NCBI GenBank assembly: GCA_977006965.1
Contig: OZ345352.1
Location: forward strand, 434,001 to 498,000
Length of the DNA stretch: 64,000 nucleotides
Direction of reading: 5' to 3'
Origin: Phymatolithon calcareum
Taxonomy: Eukaryota > Rhodophyta > Florideophyceae > Hapalidiales
The stretch's first letter is position 1. Each line of letters begins with the position of its first letter. The notes under the pieces are model-generated. The model made no database searches and was not told the DNA's origin. It worked only from the letters and a program-made list of their open reading frames with translations. The position numbers and the translations under genes were made by a program. Of this stretch, positions 30,048-41,702 are shown piece after piece.

Positions 30048-32195
30048 CATTTTTGGAAAACGTTATGTTCCTGGCACGGCGTTCTTCTTGCTTCTCCCAG
30101 ATTCGTCGGAGCGCACTTCTGTCTTGAATGTCAGTTGGGGTGTTCGGCTCTCGCATTCGATCAAGTGTTTCAAGCTCTACTCCCTCGTCGTTTATTTCCT
30201 TCAGAGTGTTCCCAAGTCTTTGTCTTAACTTAAAGAAGAGGTGCTGGCGACGGAATTCCCATAGTTCGATTTGACATAGCTTCATTAGTCTTCTCCAGTG
30301 CCGCTCTGCCCATTTCCCAAACAGAATCATTGCGATGTCCTTTTGGACTTTGGCTGCTGCTCTCGATACTCGGAGTGTGTCGCGTGTGATGTGCGCAGCA
30401 TATTCATACACTGGTCTGATGAATGTTTTGAAAAGCCTTATACTTTTTTCTGTATTTTATCCGTTTCGTGTCATGCCAAGGGTGCTCTTGAGCCGCACTT
30501 TAGCGCTCGCGCTCTTGAACCTTTCGAGAAGTCTGTTATCACGTATTCCGTTCTCATCAATTGTTGTGCCGAGATACTCTGCAGTCCATCTTATTTGAAC
30601 TTCTTCGCCCGCCAATACAAACCGGTTTTCCATCCTTCGTCTTGGAATTATGACCGAGCACTTTTCAGTCCACTAAGTCATTCTATAGACCTTCGCCCAA
30701 TCGGAGCACCCATTGAGCATTTCTTGCAGCTCGTTTTCATTCCTGGCCATGAGTATGACATCGTCAGCAAACATGTTCAGGCGAAAACTTGCATTATAGT
30801 CTTCGAAGCTCATAGTCGTGATTCTTTCCGCCAAGGTGTCCATCAAGATGTTGAACAACGTGGGGCTATTGGAGGATCCCTGGGGACTCCTCGCTCGCCT
30901 GTTCCTTGTGTTTTTCCAGCGTCGTGTTCAACAGTAAAGAAAGTGTTCTGTAGAGAGAACGAGGCCAGAGATGGAACGTTCGATGATAGTCTGAGGTCAA
31001 TCTCCCGCATTAGCTCCTCTCGTGGAACCCGGTCGTAAGCTGATGTCAAGTCAAGCACAGCTTTAGTATTTCTTCCTTGTCTCACGGCTGCTGTGTAACG
31101 GAGGAGGGCTCTTTCCGTGCCTTTCCGCGGTTGGAATCCCATTTGCGATCTGTTGAAGGAATACTCCTTCCGGATAAGCTTATCCACGGCTGATTCAAAT
31201 ATTTTCCGAGCGTCCGATAACAGAGAAATCGGCCTGTAGCTTTTCGGAGAGCTTGGGTCTCCTTTCTTGAATATAGGGACAACAAGGGCTAGAATCCAGT
31301 CGTCAGGCCAACAACCGAGCTGGCCGGCTTTGGTTATAGTTGCCAGCAAAACCCTGTAGCTTTCCTACGGGGTTAGTAGCAATGCTTCAGAGAAAATTCC
31401 ATATGGATCGGCTGCTTTTTGTCTTGGGGCCCGTCTTAGGGCTTTCCTTAGCTCTCCTTTGAGTGCACGTGTAACTTGAAAGATCTCCGGTTGTATGGCT
31501 GTGCCTTGGGTGTCTTTGAGTTCTTCCGTCAGGTGAGCTGCCATTTCAGCTGGGTCTAGAGGTCTTCCTTCACAGCAATTCGTCTGGGCTCTCCTATTCT
31601 TCATCCGAATTAGATTTTTCATATTTTTCGAGAAGTCTGTGGTACTTGATGCGGATATGTCTTCAGTAAATTTTTTAAAGCTTTCTCTTCTATTTGCCTT
31701 CGTCATCTTCTTCACCTTTCTATCGAGATCTCAATGCTGTTTCCAGTCGTCGAGCAAGTTTGATTTCCGTGCCTTCTTGCAGGCTTTTGTTCGCAGCTTG
31801 GCGAGGCTGTCCAGCTCTTTGGTCCAGAACTCCCTGAACCTTCTTGGTTTCCTTGGTCTACGGTACGTCCAGGGTTCATTGATAATATCACGAGCTCTCT
31901 TGTCCGCGTTCTGGTATGCTTCCTCTGTATTTGCTTTTTGTATAGCATCAATGGCTGCCGGTAGTCTTGTTCTGTACTCGGATACTGCTTTTTCTTTTAG
32001 CTTATTGCTTTTTCCGTGCGCTCAGTGGAAGTCTAAATTCTTCAGTTCTCGGGGCATGTTTGATTGAAACCCTGCCGATAACCAGTATGTGGTCACTTTA
32101 TCCAATCCATTCCCCATGTGCCAGATATACTGACTGTGCAGTTATTCCCTTACATATAATGACATCGATCACGCTAGAGCCCACGTGGCTGTAAA

Positions 32196-32993
32196 GCTCT
32201 CGAATCATTCTCCTCGCACTCATTCAGTGAAAATGCGAAGTTAGTCCCCCTTTCCTCCACTGTGGGCGCAGCTGAAAGCAATACTTGAATATAGGTTATC
32301 GCCGCGGATTTGCACACCCATATGGCACTGTAGATTTCAGGAAGGCAAAAATGTTTTTTTTGAATTTGCAATTTATTAAACGCCCTCAGCAACACTCATT
32401 AGACTATAAGGGAGATGCGCTTCAGTTGCTAATTTCTTTCTAGCTCTTCTCAACTCAAATCCTTGCTGGCCTAGCTGCAAAAACCCTCTCTCTGGCTGGC
32501 AGGAAAAGCTTGGCCTGCTCTTAATGTTCTCGTTCATAACTTATTCTTCATCTTTTCATTCTTGACATAATCTTTACCTCTTCGTATTCTTTTCGTTCTT
32601 GGCTTGATCTTAATCTTCTTCCTTAATCATGTTCATTTTTGTCACCTCGTTCTTAGTAATCTTCTTAGTCTTCTTCTTAGTCTTGTTCATCGTGCACTTT
32701 CCAGTTCGGTGTGACAGGTTTTCTCGGCTTCAGGCGCCGAGAACCCTTCACGGTTCTTCGTTCCCCGTAGCGTGGAGCTTCTTTACCAGAATGCATCGCA
32801 ATTCTCTTAGAATGAACTGCAATCTCACCCGCCGTGCGATTGGACGCTATGAGAACGACGAAGGAAATTTGAAGATAAATGCAGGAGACTGATCTAACTG
32901 GAAGATAAATAAGAGCAAGGAAAATCTTGGACGAAAAATCAACTGATTAAAGCACTAGAAGCTACACCGTTACTCTTACGATGAGGTCTTGAT
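32196..32993. other. pyrimidine-rich low-complexity stretch
   Basis: From about 32540 to 32700 the plus strand is a degenerate TTCTT/CTTA repeat. The plus frame at 32629-32892 begins in it and is not supported as a gene. Confidence 0.5.
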
Positions 32994-33317
32994 AGCTTAT
33001 TTAACACCCAATTCGCGAGAGAACACTGGTTTTTTTGCGTATTCTGAGGAAGATTTTACATAGAGAAATGTCTTCTCTTCTGCGGAAAACTATGGAAAGG
33101 ACATGAATCGAAAGCTCTCGAGGAGCGCTCCTCGAATATGTACTCAGTTTAATTCTGAAAAATCGTTTCTACGCGCAGTGGCTACTTGAAAGCAGCACTT
33201 GTCAGCCACCCTTACCACAATAGAAGTAAGTAAAAATAAGGATTTCATTACAGAATATCTATTTCGGGATGCATGTGAGGCATAGGGAGTCGGCTCTTCC
33301 GTGATTTACAGTAGGTT

Positions 33318-33770
33318 ACTCTAATTAGTGCCACCCTGTGCCACACGAAAAAAGTTGGCACTAATTATAGTCGCGCACTAAGCGAAATGGCGGAACTTTA
33401 TGATACTCTGCGCCTGCGCCGCGAGCGGCAATGCCATCCTTGCGCCTCCGACGAGGACGGCGCCAAACTCCCCAGCCCGCTACTGCATGCCGCGTTGCAA
33501 AGAGCGGCACTGACGGTTCTTCAACTTGTCCCGCGCAATCGAGCCCCCCAATGATGGCCCTCTAAGCCTATAAAGCCCTGGACCGTTTGAGCCATGGAAA
33601 CTCTCATGCGCCCCCGGGGTTTCCTCGTGGATGACGAAGTGATCCTGACCGTTCAATACTGTAAATAATTTACAGCATGGAAAAAAGTATGGTACTCGTG
33701 CCATCGCCGCCGAGGTGGCACTAATCACCGTGGAGCACTATTAAATGTGGCACTATATAGCGACCCCCCC
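33318..33770. repeat. nested MITE-like block with AGTGCCAC subterminal motifs
   Basis: The left side carries TAATTAGTGCCACCCTGTGCCAC and GGCACTAATTATAG; the right side GTGGCACTAATCACC and GTGGCACTATATAG. The motif TTAGTGCCAC resembles the TTAGTGACAC terminal motif of the element at 25.6-27.0 kb, suggesting a related transposase. Exact ends are unclear. Confidence 0.35.
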
Positions 33771-34455
33771 GGTATTGCTCGAATTTTCTTCAATTTATTT
33801 TTGGAGGCACTCTGCGCAGCGCTCTAACGGATTGTGGAAATATAGATTAGCGAATCATGTGGTTTGAACGTGAAGCTCCTATTACACATCCATCTGCTGC
33901 CGCAAACACATTGTCGAAGAGTAGTGTGTCCAACATACATGTAGCCACCTGGTCAAGTGGTTAAACTGATTCGGGGATGCGCAGCAAGATGTGATCAAGA
34001 GAAAGTTCCGGGCTCGAATCCCGGGTGTGCCTGTTTATCGCGAATAGTCCGACGCAGTTTTCTCCTACGGGTTTTTCCGTCGTCGATACGGAGGGATTAC
34101 AGTGCATCATACGTGTAAAGAAGACAAGGGAGCGGTAAAGAGAAGAGTCCAAATGATCTGGTCGTCCACGTGGACTCGCGGAACGTGGAACCACCACGCT
34201 TGCTCCGGGTGGAATCGAGTTGTCGAGCGGTTGGCAGAGAAGAAGGAGTGCTTTCCTACTTACCTCGCAGAAATAAAGATCTGCCGCAATCTAAGAAGAA
34301 GTTAATTAAAAATAAAGCATTGCCTTGCGAGCCCCACGAGAGGACAAAGCAAGTGACAAAAAACATACATGTAGCTAATCTGACTCTGTCTCTGCAGAAA
34401 GGTGGGTTTGCCTCTTGTACATTAAATGTTCAAGAGGCAATCAACAAAATTTGTT

Positions 34456-34974
34456 TTAGCATGCTGATCTTCCCTCTAATACTTTTCTCTGGAGGGAAGT
34501 CAGCCGGACAAGAGTCATCGTCATATCGAATTTTTTCTTGGAGTTGTTTGAGTCCGTCTGCTGGGCTTCGAGCATTCCTTGTACCGTGATTGCGTAAATC
34601 ACGGGCATTGAGTACCTCTTCTTCACAGGCATGGATCTGTTGCCATTCTTTTCCCTTTGATACATTGAAGATATAGTTCGAGTGAGATCAGTCTCAGATT
34701 GTATGTCGAATCGACCTGGGTTTCGTAGAAGCAACTGTTCTCGCATTCCAGCGGTGCTGAGATTTCTTGCGCTGTCTAAGATTCCCGCATCAAACATGCC
34801 CTGGATCTCTTCTCGATACTTGCCAATATAGTGTATGCCAATGGGCCCGTTCGACTCACTTCTTCTGGCCAAGCTCGTCGAAAGGGGAGGAAGATTAGCC
34901 TGCGACGCATCAGTATTTTCCACAATTGAGTCTCTTCCTGCTGATAATACATGAATGTCTTGAGCTTGTAGCAT
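34456..34974 (-). CDS. hypothetical protein with a SExxIxxxIS motif, probably transposon-encoded
   Basis: A 172-codon intact frame inside the inverted-repeat element. I do not know the family. Its middle, YREEIQGMFDAGILDSARNL then MREQLLLRNPGRFDIQSETD and LTRTIS, matches in pattern the broken frame at 35885-36415 (LEALRVKFSKRYDLPSEQ, then VIHFIS). The shared core is R(F/Y)D(I/L)xSExxxxxxIS preceded by a helix. After it comes a basic segment (REKNGNRSMPVKKRYSM). A DNA-binding N-terminal region of a transposase is a fair guess; no catalytic residues are seen. An ATG start at 34974 is plausible. Confidence 0.45.
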   Translation of the reverse strand: MLQAQDIHVLSAGRDSIVENTDASQANLPPLSTSLARRSESNGPIGIHYIGKYREEIQGMFDAGILDSARNLSTAGMREQLLLRNPGRFDIQSETDLTRTISSMYQREKNGNRSMPVKKRYSMPVIYAITVQGMLEAQQTDSNNSKKKFDMTMTLVRLTSLQRKVLEGRSAC

Positions 34975-35884
34975 TTCGAATGCCCTGCCGATTACCCTTA
35001 ACTATCAATCAGCTTTCTTCTTAGGAGAAAAGTTACATGATTCAAGGTGCTTTTTCTTGCGACATTGTGAAGAAAAAATTCCAGTGCATTTTGGATATTT
35101 GAGCGGGTCTGCCATTTCTCACTTTTCCACAGACTCCCCATTGCATGGCTCAGGAGCTGGATATTGATTCTTTCGTTTCAGTCTTCTCGTCTCAACTCTC
35201 CTGATGTTACATTTTGAGACTATATTGACCCCAGTTTCTCTTCCAACTTTTGGGCTCTCTAAAATATCAGAACCATTGTTCTCAAAAGCGCTGGCTCCGT
35301 GGTGGTACGCAGCACTGGTGAGGTGGCGAATGTCTTGGTTGCAAGCCTGTTACCATGCAAGACAAGCAGTATTGGTGAAAGGGCTGTGAAACGTCGTCAT
35401 GCAACTGCAGTTGTTGCGCATTGCTTGCTCTTTCAAAAACCTGATGCTGTTGCTGAAAGTAAGGACTTCTCACTAGTCGGGCTTTGGTTGAAATGATGGC
35501 ATTTGCAACGTGTCGGAGGGTATACAATACGTGTATCCCCTTTTCCTATGTTTTCATTATTTCTATAATGGTAAAAAACGATCATACTCAACTTTGCTGG
35601 ATTTTGCTGACTTTAAACGTCGTTTAAACATGCTAAGCAATTTTTCCTTAACGCAAGACTCGAGTAGTGCAATACTCTGAAGATGAGGATTCTCGCGGTA
35701 TATTTTTTACATTCTTCTCCAAAAAATTGGAGCTTATAGCTTCAGAAAGTTCCTCACGAAAAACCAGTGTTCTCTCGCGAATTAGGTCTTAAAAGCTCCG
35801 TAAACTTTATTTTTAAATAAAGTACACAGCAGCACCGAAGGTAGCTCAATTCTGGAGATTTATAGTGCGCGAGCCGATGAAAGC

Positions 35885-36415
35885 GTGACACAACGATGTA
35901 GTCGTGTTCCAGCCTGGGAAGTGCGGCCAGCCTATGGTGAAGGACTTGGCGGAAGTACGGTTGGCAAGTATTCGAAGGACCTCATGAACCTGTATGTCAT
36001 CGCCGCGAATGATAAAGGAAAGCGCATGAACGCAAAAGTAATGCTGGAGGCGTTGCGTGTCAAGTTCTCCAAGCGCTATGACCTTCCCTCTGAGCAGTTC
36101 GTGATTCATTTTATATCTACGCAGAACAAGCCTCTAAAAGAAATATAAGACGGCGGTGGCGGTGTGAAGGCCGTGTACAGCGAGCGGATGGCGAGGAAAT
36201 ACGTCGATGCTCTTGTAATACTGATCAAACGAACAAAAATGGCCTTGGCACCACGAAAAGCCTATGATGAGTTGATCAACTACGTTAAGAAGAATGACGA
36301 CACCTTGCCCCTCGATTTCCCACAAACACTACTCCCTGTTTTTCCGAAGGAAGCTTCGGTCAAATCAAAAGTTTCCTCTCTAAAATCGAAGCTAAAGAAT
36401 GGAAATCTCTCGTAG
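35885..36415 (+). pseudogene. frame related to the 34.5-35.0 kb protein, one internal stop
   Basis: Two plus-strand frames (35885-36148 and 36164-36415) are in the same phase, separated only by a TAA after NKPLKEI. Together they give about 175 codons: KYSKDLMNLYVIAANDKGKR, then MLEALRVKFSKRYDLPSEQF, ARKYVDALVILIKRTKMALA and a Lys/Ser-rich end. The PSEQ-containing core resembles the frame on the opposite strand at 34.5-35.0 kb. It lies just outside that inverted-repeat element. One lesion in 530 bases suggests relatively recent inactivation. Confidence 0.45.
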
Positions 36416-37672
36416 ATGGTGAGCATATCCATAGGCATAACCGGAGGCAGAACGTTTTAGAGCGCGCGCATTGAGTATATGTGCTCTGTAGAGGGATTTT
36501 TTGGAAAGAAGGACAAGAAATGAGCTTAGAATTGTGACGAAAGGCAAGCGCTAAACTGTGATCGACAAGATCAATATAGTCCAAATTACAGCGTATGTCG
36601 ATTATATACCTTCTTTACGGACGGCGATTCACATATCCTTTATGCGCGACCAAAGACACAGATCGATTTTGCCAAATTCCACTTCCTCTTCCCACGCTGA
36701 TGGGCGCCGTTTATTCTGCCCACAACGACAGCCCGAAATTGAGTGAATCAACCATCGACGAAAACAGCTATGCTTTGCCGCGTATTCTTGGCCATCTGGA
36801 AATAATGCGGACAAATCATCTGTTAGATCTACACTAGATGGCCCTCTGTGCGCTTCCGAACCCAAGGCTGAGTGTTCTCGTTCATGCGTTTTCTTTTCCG
36901 ACGCTTCTCGCACAAAATTACACAATAAAGATGGTCCAATGTCATTGGTCAAACAGATACGAGCCCATAGTATTCTCTCTTGTTGGCAATTAAATTTAGA
37001 ATCCTATTTTGTATATATTTTTGGGCACACTCCACGGTTTTCAGCACACCAACTTGCCGTCCACGCACAGTTCCACGCTTAGTACCATTCGAACCGTCTA
37101 ATCAGCGCAATGCGTGTTCGCAGCCAAAAGCAGCGGAAAATCCGGTTTCAAATCAAGATAATTCAGCGTACTCTTCCTTTTCTGCCTAGACGGCGAGACG
37201 TTTGCGTCTCCCAAAAGTGTCGTACCGTGTTCGCGCCCGCCGTGCTTGTGCTGTATGCCGTTTTCGCCCGTCTGAAACGGTACCGATGATGACACAGCAA
37301 AGTACAGATTTCGTGCCGCCGAATGCGGCAGCGGGGAATGCACAGAGTCCGCAGTATGTAGTCGGTTGTTTCTAATCGCTATTTCATTGGAAGGGTGCCG
37401 CCCAGTGCCGCAAATTAAGTGAACTTCAAACATCAGTCAAGCAGGCAGCTCCATGTCGTCCCGATGGCCGTTTGCCCCGGACTGATCTTGTGCGCTATCA
37501 CTCTAGGCCCCGCAATTGAACTGCAGCCAGGAAGAGATCATTGCGAGCCAAAAAGGCATTCGCTACATCAATATCTAAAAGAATCAATATATTTTACATA
37601 GAGTAAAGGGCATCTCTTATTTCTATCGAGAAATGTCGCGTTTGACATGATGTTCACCATGGAGAATAAAGT
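36416..37672. other. no recognisable gene
   Basis: Short frames only. Near 37026-37175 the sequence resembles the dispersed repeat described for 49968 and other positions (CACACCAACTTGCCGTCCACGCACA, then TAGTACCATTCGAA). Confidence 0.35.
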
Positions 37673-37677
37673 AATTT

Positions 37678-38103
37678 TGTTGGGTAATTAAAGGCACAAG
37701 TTGTCACACTGGCCATGGTCGGGTTGTTCGCTGGCAAAAAGCCGAGAGCGCCGTGAAACGGAGACCTTTATAGAAAAAAATTGGATCAAGAATGACTTGG
37801 CCGTATGAGAAATGGATCAATGGAAGAATCTGGAAGCGGTGAAGCGGCTTCCTAGCCCGCCGCAGGCGCCGCTAAATTGCTTACAGTATAACCACTTGTA
37901 AGCCGTGTAAAGCAGCTGTAAGCAGCGGTTCTAGAGTTTGGCCTTGGTGATCCTTCATGGTGTAAGTACGCATCGAAACCTACGGAACTGTAATGACTGT
38001 AATGGTATCTGTAAGGGCTTGCTGTAAATGCAAGCTGTAATGACAATTTGAAGGCAGCTAGTCTTATAGGAAATGGAGGGTATGATAGTTGTGGTGGACG
38101 CCA
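37678..38103 (-). repeat. gypsy 2 LTR, 3' copy
   Basis: 426 bp, ending on the minus-strand side with TGGCGTCC (the expected TGTGGCGTCC has lost two bases) and on the other with a CCCAACA variant of CCCCACA. It shares the whole central region with 43134-44550, including the CTGTAA cluster. Confidence 0.9.
37880..38046 (-). promoter_or_regulatory. TTACAG hexamer cluster in the gypsy 2 LTR
   Basis: Within about 170 bases the hexamer TTACAG (CTGTAA on the plus strand) occurs seven times, six in one orientation. The same cluster is present in the other LTR (44320-44490) and, slightly shorter, in the solo LTR (56370-56440). Retention in three copies suggests a binding-site array or RNA feature of the LTR. 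Confidence 0.45.
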
Positions 38104-38115
38104 AATCCCTGCCCC

Positions 38116-38914
38116 CTAAGACGAGAATCGCCTCGATTCTTGGTATTCCTTCAGTGCTTTATGTCTGTTTCGGAGGTCTTCGGGACTCTGCCATGTGTTT
38201 TCGTGGTCAGGATATCCTTTCCACTTAACGAAGTAAGGTCTTTTTCGTCGGCGCTTACGGTGCGCCAGGATCTTCTCAACTTCGTATTCTTGGTGGCCGT
38301 CAGCGAAAATGACGGCCGGTTCTGGGACAGGGTCTCGAGAGAATACGTCTTGCACAAATGGCTTTAGCAGACTTACGTGAAACGTATCGAGGATGCTGCG
38401 TTGTTTCATTGGTGCGGAAATGTCCAATTGGAACGCGATATTGTTGATTTTCTTGGTGATGACGAACGGTCCACAAAAATTGTGGTGCAGTTTACGGGAT
38501 CCCGTTCCTTCTTCTAGAGAGAGATTTCTTCTCGAAAGCCATACCTTGTCGTTGGCGGAAAAATTGTACGGAAGACGAGACTTATTCGCGTATTCAGCCA
38601 TGTTATCATTTTGCTTCTGGATGTTTTCCTACGTGTACTTGGTCGTATCCTGTATTTCTTTAAGGAATGCAGTTACAGAGGGGTTGTCCGAATAGTGTCT
38701 GAATCGGAATGGTTTTTGGATTGATACCGTAATTCAGGTAGAAGGGACTACACAGAGTAGTGCTATGAACGGCGGAGTTGTAAGCCACTTCAAAGTCTAT
38801 TAAATTATCGTCCCAGTTGTTTTTCCTGAAGTTTGCAAATGCTCGGATCATTTCTTCTTCGACCTTCTTATTGGTGTCCATCGGTCTGTGGGTGGTATGC
38901 GGTGGAGGGTGCAA
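38116..38914 (-). pseudogene. gypsy 2 pol: integrase C-terminal part and chromodomain (frameshifted)
   Basis: Frames at 38914-38660 and 38601-38116. The first has the end of the integrase core (TNKKVEEEMIRAFANFRKNN, then DDNLIDFEVAYNSAVHSTT). The second has the integrase barrel (NDKVWLSRRNL, HHNFCGPFVI) and a chromodomain (YEVEKILAHRKRRRKRPYFV, then KWKGYPDHENTWQ) with the conserved aromatic cage positions Y, W and W. Pol ends at 38116, twelve bases before the 3' LTR. Confidence 0.88.
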
Positions 38915-38956
38915 TCTTGCTTCCTAGGAGTTTGAACAGCGTTTTCCAGAACTTTC

Positions 38957-39529
38957 TCACGAAAATGGTGTCTCTGTCTGAAATAATTTTCTGAAGGAGT
39001 CCATGGTTTCGGTATATGTGTTCTTTGAATATTTGGCTACTTCAACAGCGTCTAAATTCTCGGGAATTGGCATGGAGCGAATCATTTTCGATAATTTGTC
39101 GACAACGTTAAGAATTATAACGTTATTCAGACGCGTTTTCGGAAGAGGTGTTATGAAATCCATCGTGATGGTGGTCCACTTAGTATCGGGTGGGTCTAGT
39201 TGCTCTAGAAAACCAAAAGGCTTGTGGTTTCTTGCTTTAGTATGTTGGCAGATGCAACAAACTTGGACATAATCGTGAATGGTATCGCGCATGGATTTCC
39301 AGTAGTAGAACGGTTGGAGTCGATGCCTAGTCTTCGTTACACATAAATGACCAGTCCTTGGGGTGTTATGATGGTCATCTAGTAGGTTCAATCGAAATTG
39401 TCGAATCGGAACACAAAGTTTCCTATCTCGATAGAGAAGGCCGTCTTTGACTTCGAAGGGTTCTTTTCGGTTCTCTAACATGGCCTTGAATTCGGGGTCT
39501 TGTGCGTATTCAACTCCAAACTTATTCAC
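38957..39529 (-). pseudogene. gypsy 2 pol: integrase N-terminal and core region
   Basis: The HHCC zinc domain is seen as HHNTPRTGH ... VCCICQHTK, followed by WTTITMDFITPLPKTRLNN, the first catalytic Asp region, and ILNVVDKLSKMIRSMPI. A frameshift after about 39.0 kb separates it from the rest of the core. Confidence 0.85.
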
Positions 39530-39599
39530 TATGTCGGGCCCAGGTACAGGGGTGGAGATAGAGTTGGCCTGGAATGTCTTCTCAACAGGGATTTGAGTA

Positions 39600-40640
39600 A
39601 ATCGTTAGCATACTCTGAATTCCTCGGGGGATCTTTGGGTGCTCTAGAAAGCGCATCGGCGACTCTGTTCGATTTTCCTTTCATTTACTCTATGGAGAAA
39701 TCGAACTCTACTAGGCGCTCTACCCAGCGAACCTGTCTCGGAGACAGATGCTCTTGGTTTTGGAGATATCTTACGGGGCGATGATCACTCTGGACTGTAA
39801 ACTTTCATCCATGAAGGTAACATCTCCATGCCCGAAGAGTATCAACAATAGCTAAAAGTTCGAGGTCAAGAGCGGCGTAATTCTGTTCTGACGTATTTAG
39901 CGTACGTGAGGTAAACGCGACAGTACGGCGTCCGCTAATTCCATCTTGTTCTAGAACGGCTCCGATGGCTTTCTTTGACGCGTCCGTAGTTACGATGAAG
40001 TGATATTCAGGGCGGTAAGTTTGCAATACTGAGACTGAGTTGACCTTTTTCTTCAGGTTTAGAAAAGCAGGCTCTGTTTCCTTGGTCCACAAGAATGGAA
40101 CATCTTTTGCAAGCTCTGTCAGTGGTTTTGATATCTAGGAGAGTCGTTAATTTTCGAATATGGTTCAGGTGATCCTTCAATGTATCGCTGTGGATGAGGA
40201 TGTCATCGAGGTATACAGTGATGAACTTGTCAAGATATTCCGAAAAGACTTCGTTCATGAGTGACATGAAAGTAGCCGGAGCATTGCTTAGTCCAAGCGG
40301 TAGGACTTGGAACTCGAAATGTCCATACCTTGTTCGAAAAGCGGTGAATTGATTCCTCATCAAGGCGGATTTGGTGATATCCGCTTCTTAGATCGATCTT
40401 CGTGAAGTACTTGGCGGTAGAGAGTTGGTCCAAAATGTCGTCTATGCGTGGAAGTGGATAGCTGTTCTTGACGGTAAGGCGGTTAAGAGCTCGATAGTCT
40501 ACGCAAAGGCGCATAGTTCCATCTTTCTTACTGACGAATAGAACAGGTGCTCCCCACGGGCTTGTACTTCGGCGGATGAAAACTTGGTCTATGAGTTCTT
40601 CGAGTTTCTTCTGTAACTCTTGGAGCTCTGCGGTAGACAT
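39600..40640 (-). pseudogene. gypsy 2 pol: reverse transcriptase and RNase H (frameshifted)
   Basis: Reverse transcriptase motifs in order: [47 protein letters not shown], then [18 protein letters not shown] and the catalytic YLDDILIHSDTLKDHL at about 40.2 kb in a second frame. RNase H follows near 40.0 kb (IVTTDASKKAIGAVLEQ, TLNTSEQNYAALDLELLAIV). The order is that of gypsy pol. Three frame changes are visible. Confidence 0.9.
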
Positions 40641-40673
40641 TCCGTATAATCCTTTTTTCTGAGGGGCGCTATC

Positions 40674-41480
40674 TTACTTTAGGTTTATGGAAAAATCATG
40701 AGCGCGCTTTTGGGGGAGTTCATTAAGCAGTTTCTTTCGGAACACGTCCTTGAATTCGTTGAGTATCGCACGAAGTTCTTGGTTTTCTATATTCTCGGCG
40801 ATCTCTTGGTTGGTCCCAGGAATTTTTCGGAGGACAACAGCACACAAAGGATAATTTCGTTCCTCATCTTTGGTAAATGCATTCTCGGAGACGAGTTTAG
40901 GCTTCGTTGGTTCAGTGGCGACAATGGTATGATGTTTTCCTTTGAATGAAAAGTTTCCTTCGTTCGCGTAACAGTTGATAATGGGCCTTCTATTGGAAGT
41001 CAACTTTTTTCCGAGGTATACGTCGTAATTCAACGGTCAGACGCCGAATCTGAGTTTTTTCGTATAACCACCTATAGTAATTGGGATGTGGTGTACGGTA
41101 CTTTTCAGGATTTGACTTGTGCCATTAGCCATGGAGGCTGTTTTATCCGTGGTTTCAATGCATATACCGTATCGGGTGCAGAACTCTTCCGAAATGTAAT
41201 TGATCTCTGCGCGGTCATCGATGAGGATTCTTGCCGAAATTCCGGAAACTTTGGCTCTGGTGATAAGGTGACTAGGGTTGGATGGTTCGAAGGGATCACT
41301 CTCAGACGATTCGTTCTCGGAGGGCGTTTCAGGAGGAGGGTCAAGAGGGGGTGGAATAGTCTTCGGAACTGAGGGACGATCAGGGGTAGATTGGGAGGTT
41401 CGTCAATTCTCAGTTCCTCCGGCCTTTCGGGCAGTTTCTCGCCATATGACCTTTCTCACGGCAAAGAAGGCATCGGCCTT
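40674..41480 (-). pseudogene. gypsy 2 zinc knuckle and protease region
   Basis: On the minus strand CLLCREKGHMARNC (CX2CX4HX4C zinc knuckle) lies near 41.44 kb. The protease active-site region reads ARILIDDRAEINYIS where a working retropepsin has D(S/T)G, so the catalytic triad is altered. The link to reverse transcriptase (DVYLGKKLTSNRRPIINCYA) follows in frame 41033-40674. Confidence 0.7.
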
Positions 41481-41702
41481 CTTTCATACAGATCTCGCGC
41501 TCAGCCGGAGTGAGCTTCTGCAGCTGTATGTTTCCAATTTCCATTGGAACGGGTGCTTGGAACTATTTCCTTGCCGTTGGTTTCCTTGACCGTTTCTGTT
41601 TCCAGCAGTGGGTTTTGTCAGTCTACTGTGAGCGGATTCAACACGTTCGGCGTCGCGCATAGCATCTGCGACTTTAATATACTCGCTCGTGCATAGTTCC
41701 TT

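Larger units (their letters stand above)
29494..32195 (-). pseudogene. non-LTR retrotransposon C: endonuclease end and reverse transcriptase, decayed
   Basis: Minus strand, 5'-truncated. It opens near 32195 with the last part of an APE-type endonuclease (SSVIDVIICKG and the active-site motif SDHILVIGRV). A linker (32.0-31.37 kb) leads to the reverse transcriptase: WILALVVPIFKKGDPS, SYRPISLLSDARKIFE, QMGFQPRKGTERALLRYT and VLDLTSAYDRVP at 31349-30990, then FADDVILMARNENELQEML at about 30.76 kb, then the thumb and a C-terminal tail with LMKLCQIELWEFRRQHLF (30.25 kb) and a Glu-rich run near 30.02 kb. At least five frame changes or stops are needed. Element A has the same tail; neither has an RNase H. 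It would copy its own mRNA at a nicked target. Confidence 0.85.
32994..35797. mobile_element. inverted-repeat DNA element, about 2.8 kb
   Basis: The left end (32994-33032) contains AATTCGCGAGAGAACACTGG followed by TTTTT, and the same sequence occurs inverted at 35758-35797, giving ends of about 38 bases with a few differences. Inside lie a nested small repeat-bearing block (about 33318-33770), a tRNA-like promoter remnant near 33942-34031 and a minus-strand frame at 34974-34456. No target duplication is visible, so the superfamily is unknown. Confidence 0.55.

Noticed and set aside
30298-31038. 246-codon plus-strand frame
   Set aside because: Lies opposite the reverse transcriptase of non-LTR C; a shadow frame.
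33942-34031. tRNA gene candidate with A-box-like TGGTCAAGTGG and B-box-like GGCTCGAATCC
   Set aside because: The T-arm folds well but the acceptor stem does not pair and the D-arm and anticodon arm cannot be formed. More likely a tRNA-derived SINE remnant; not listed as a tRNA.
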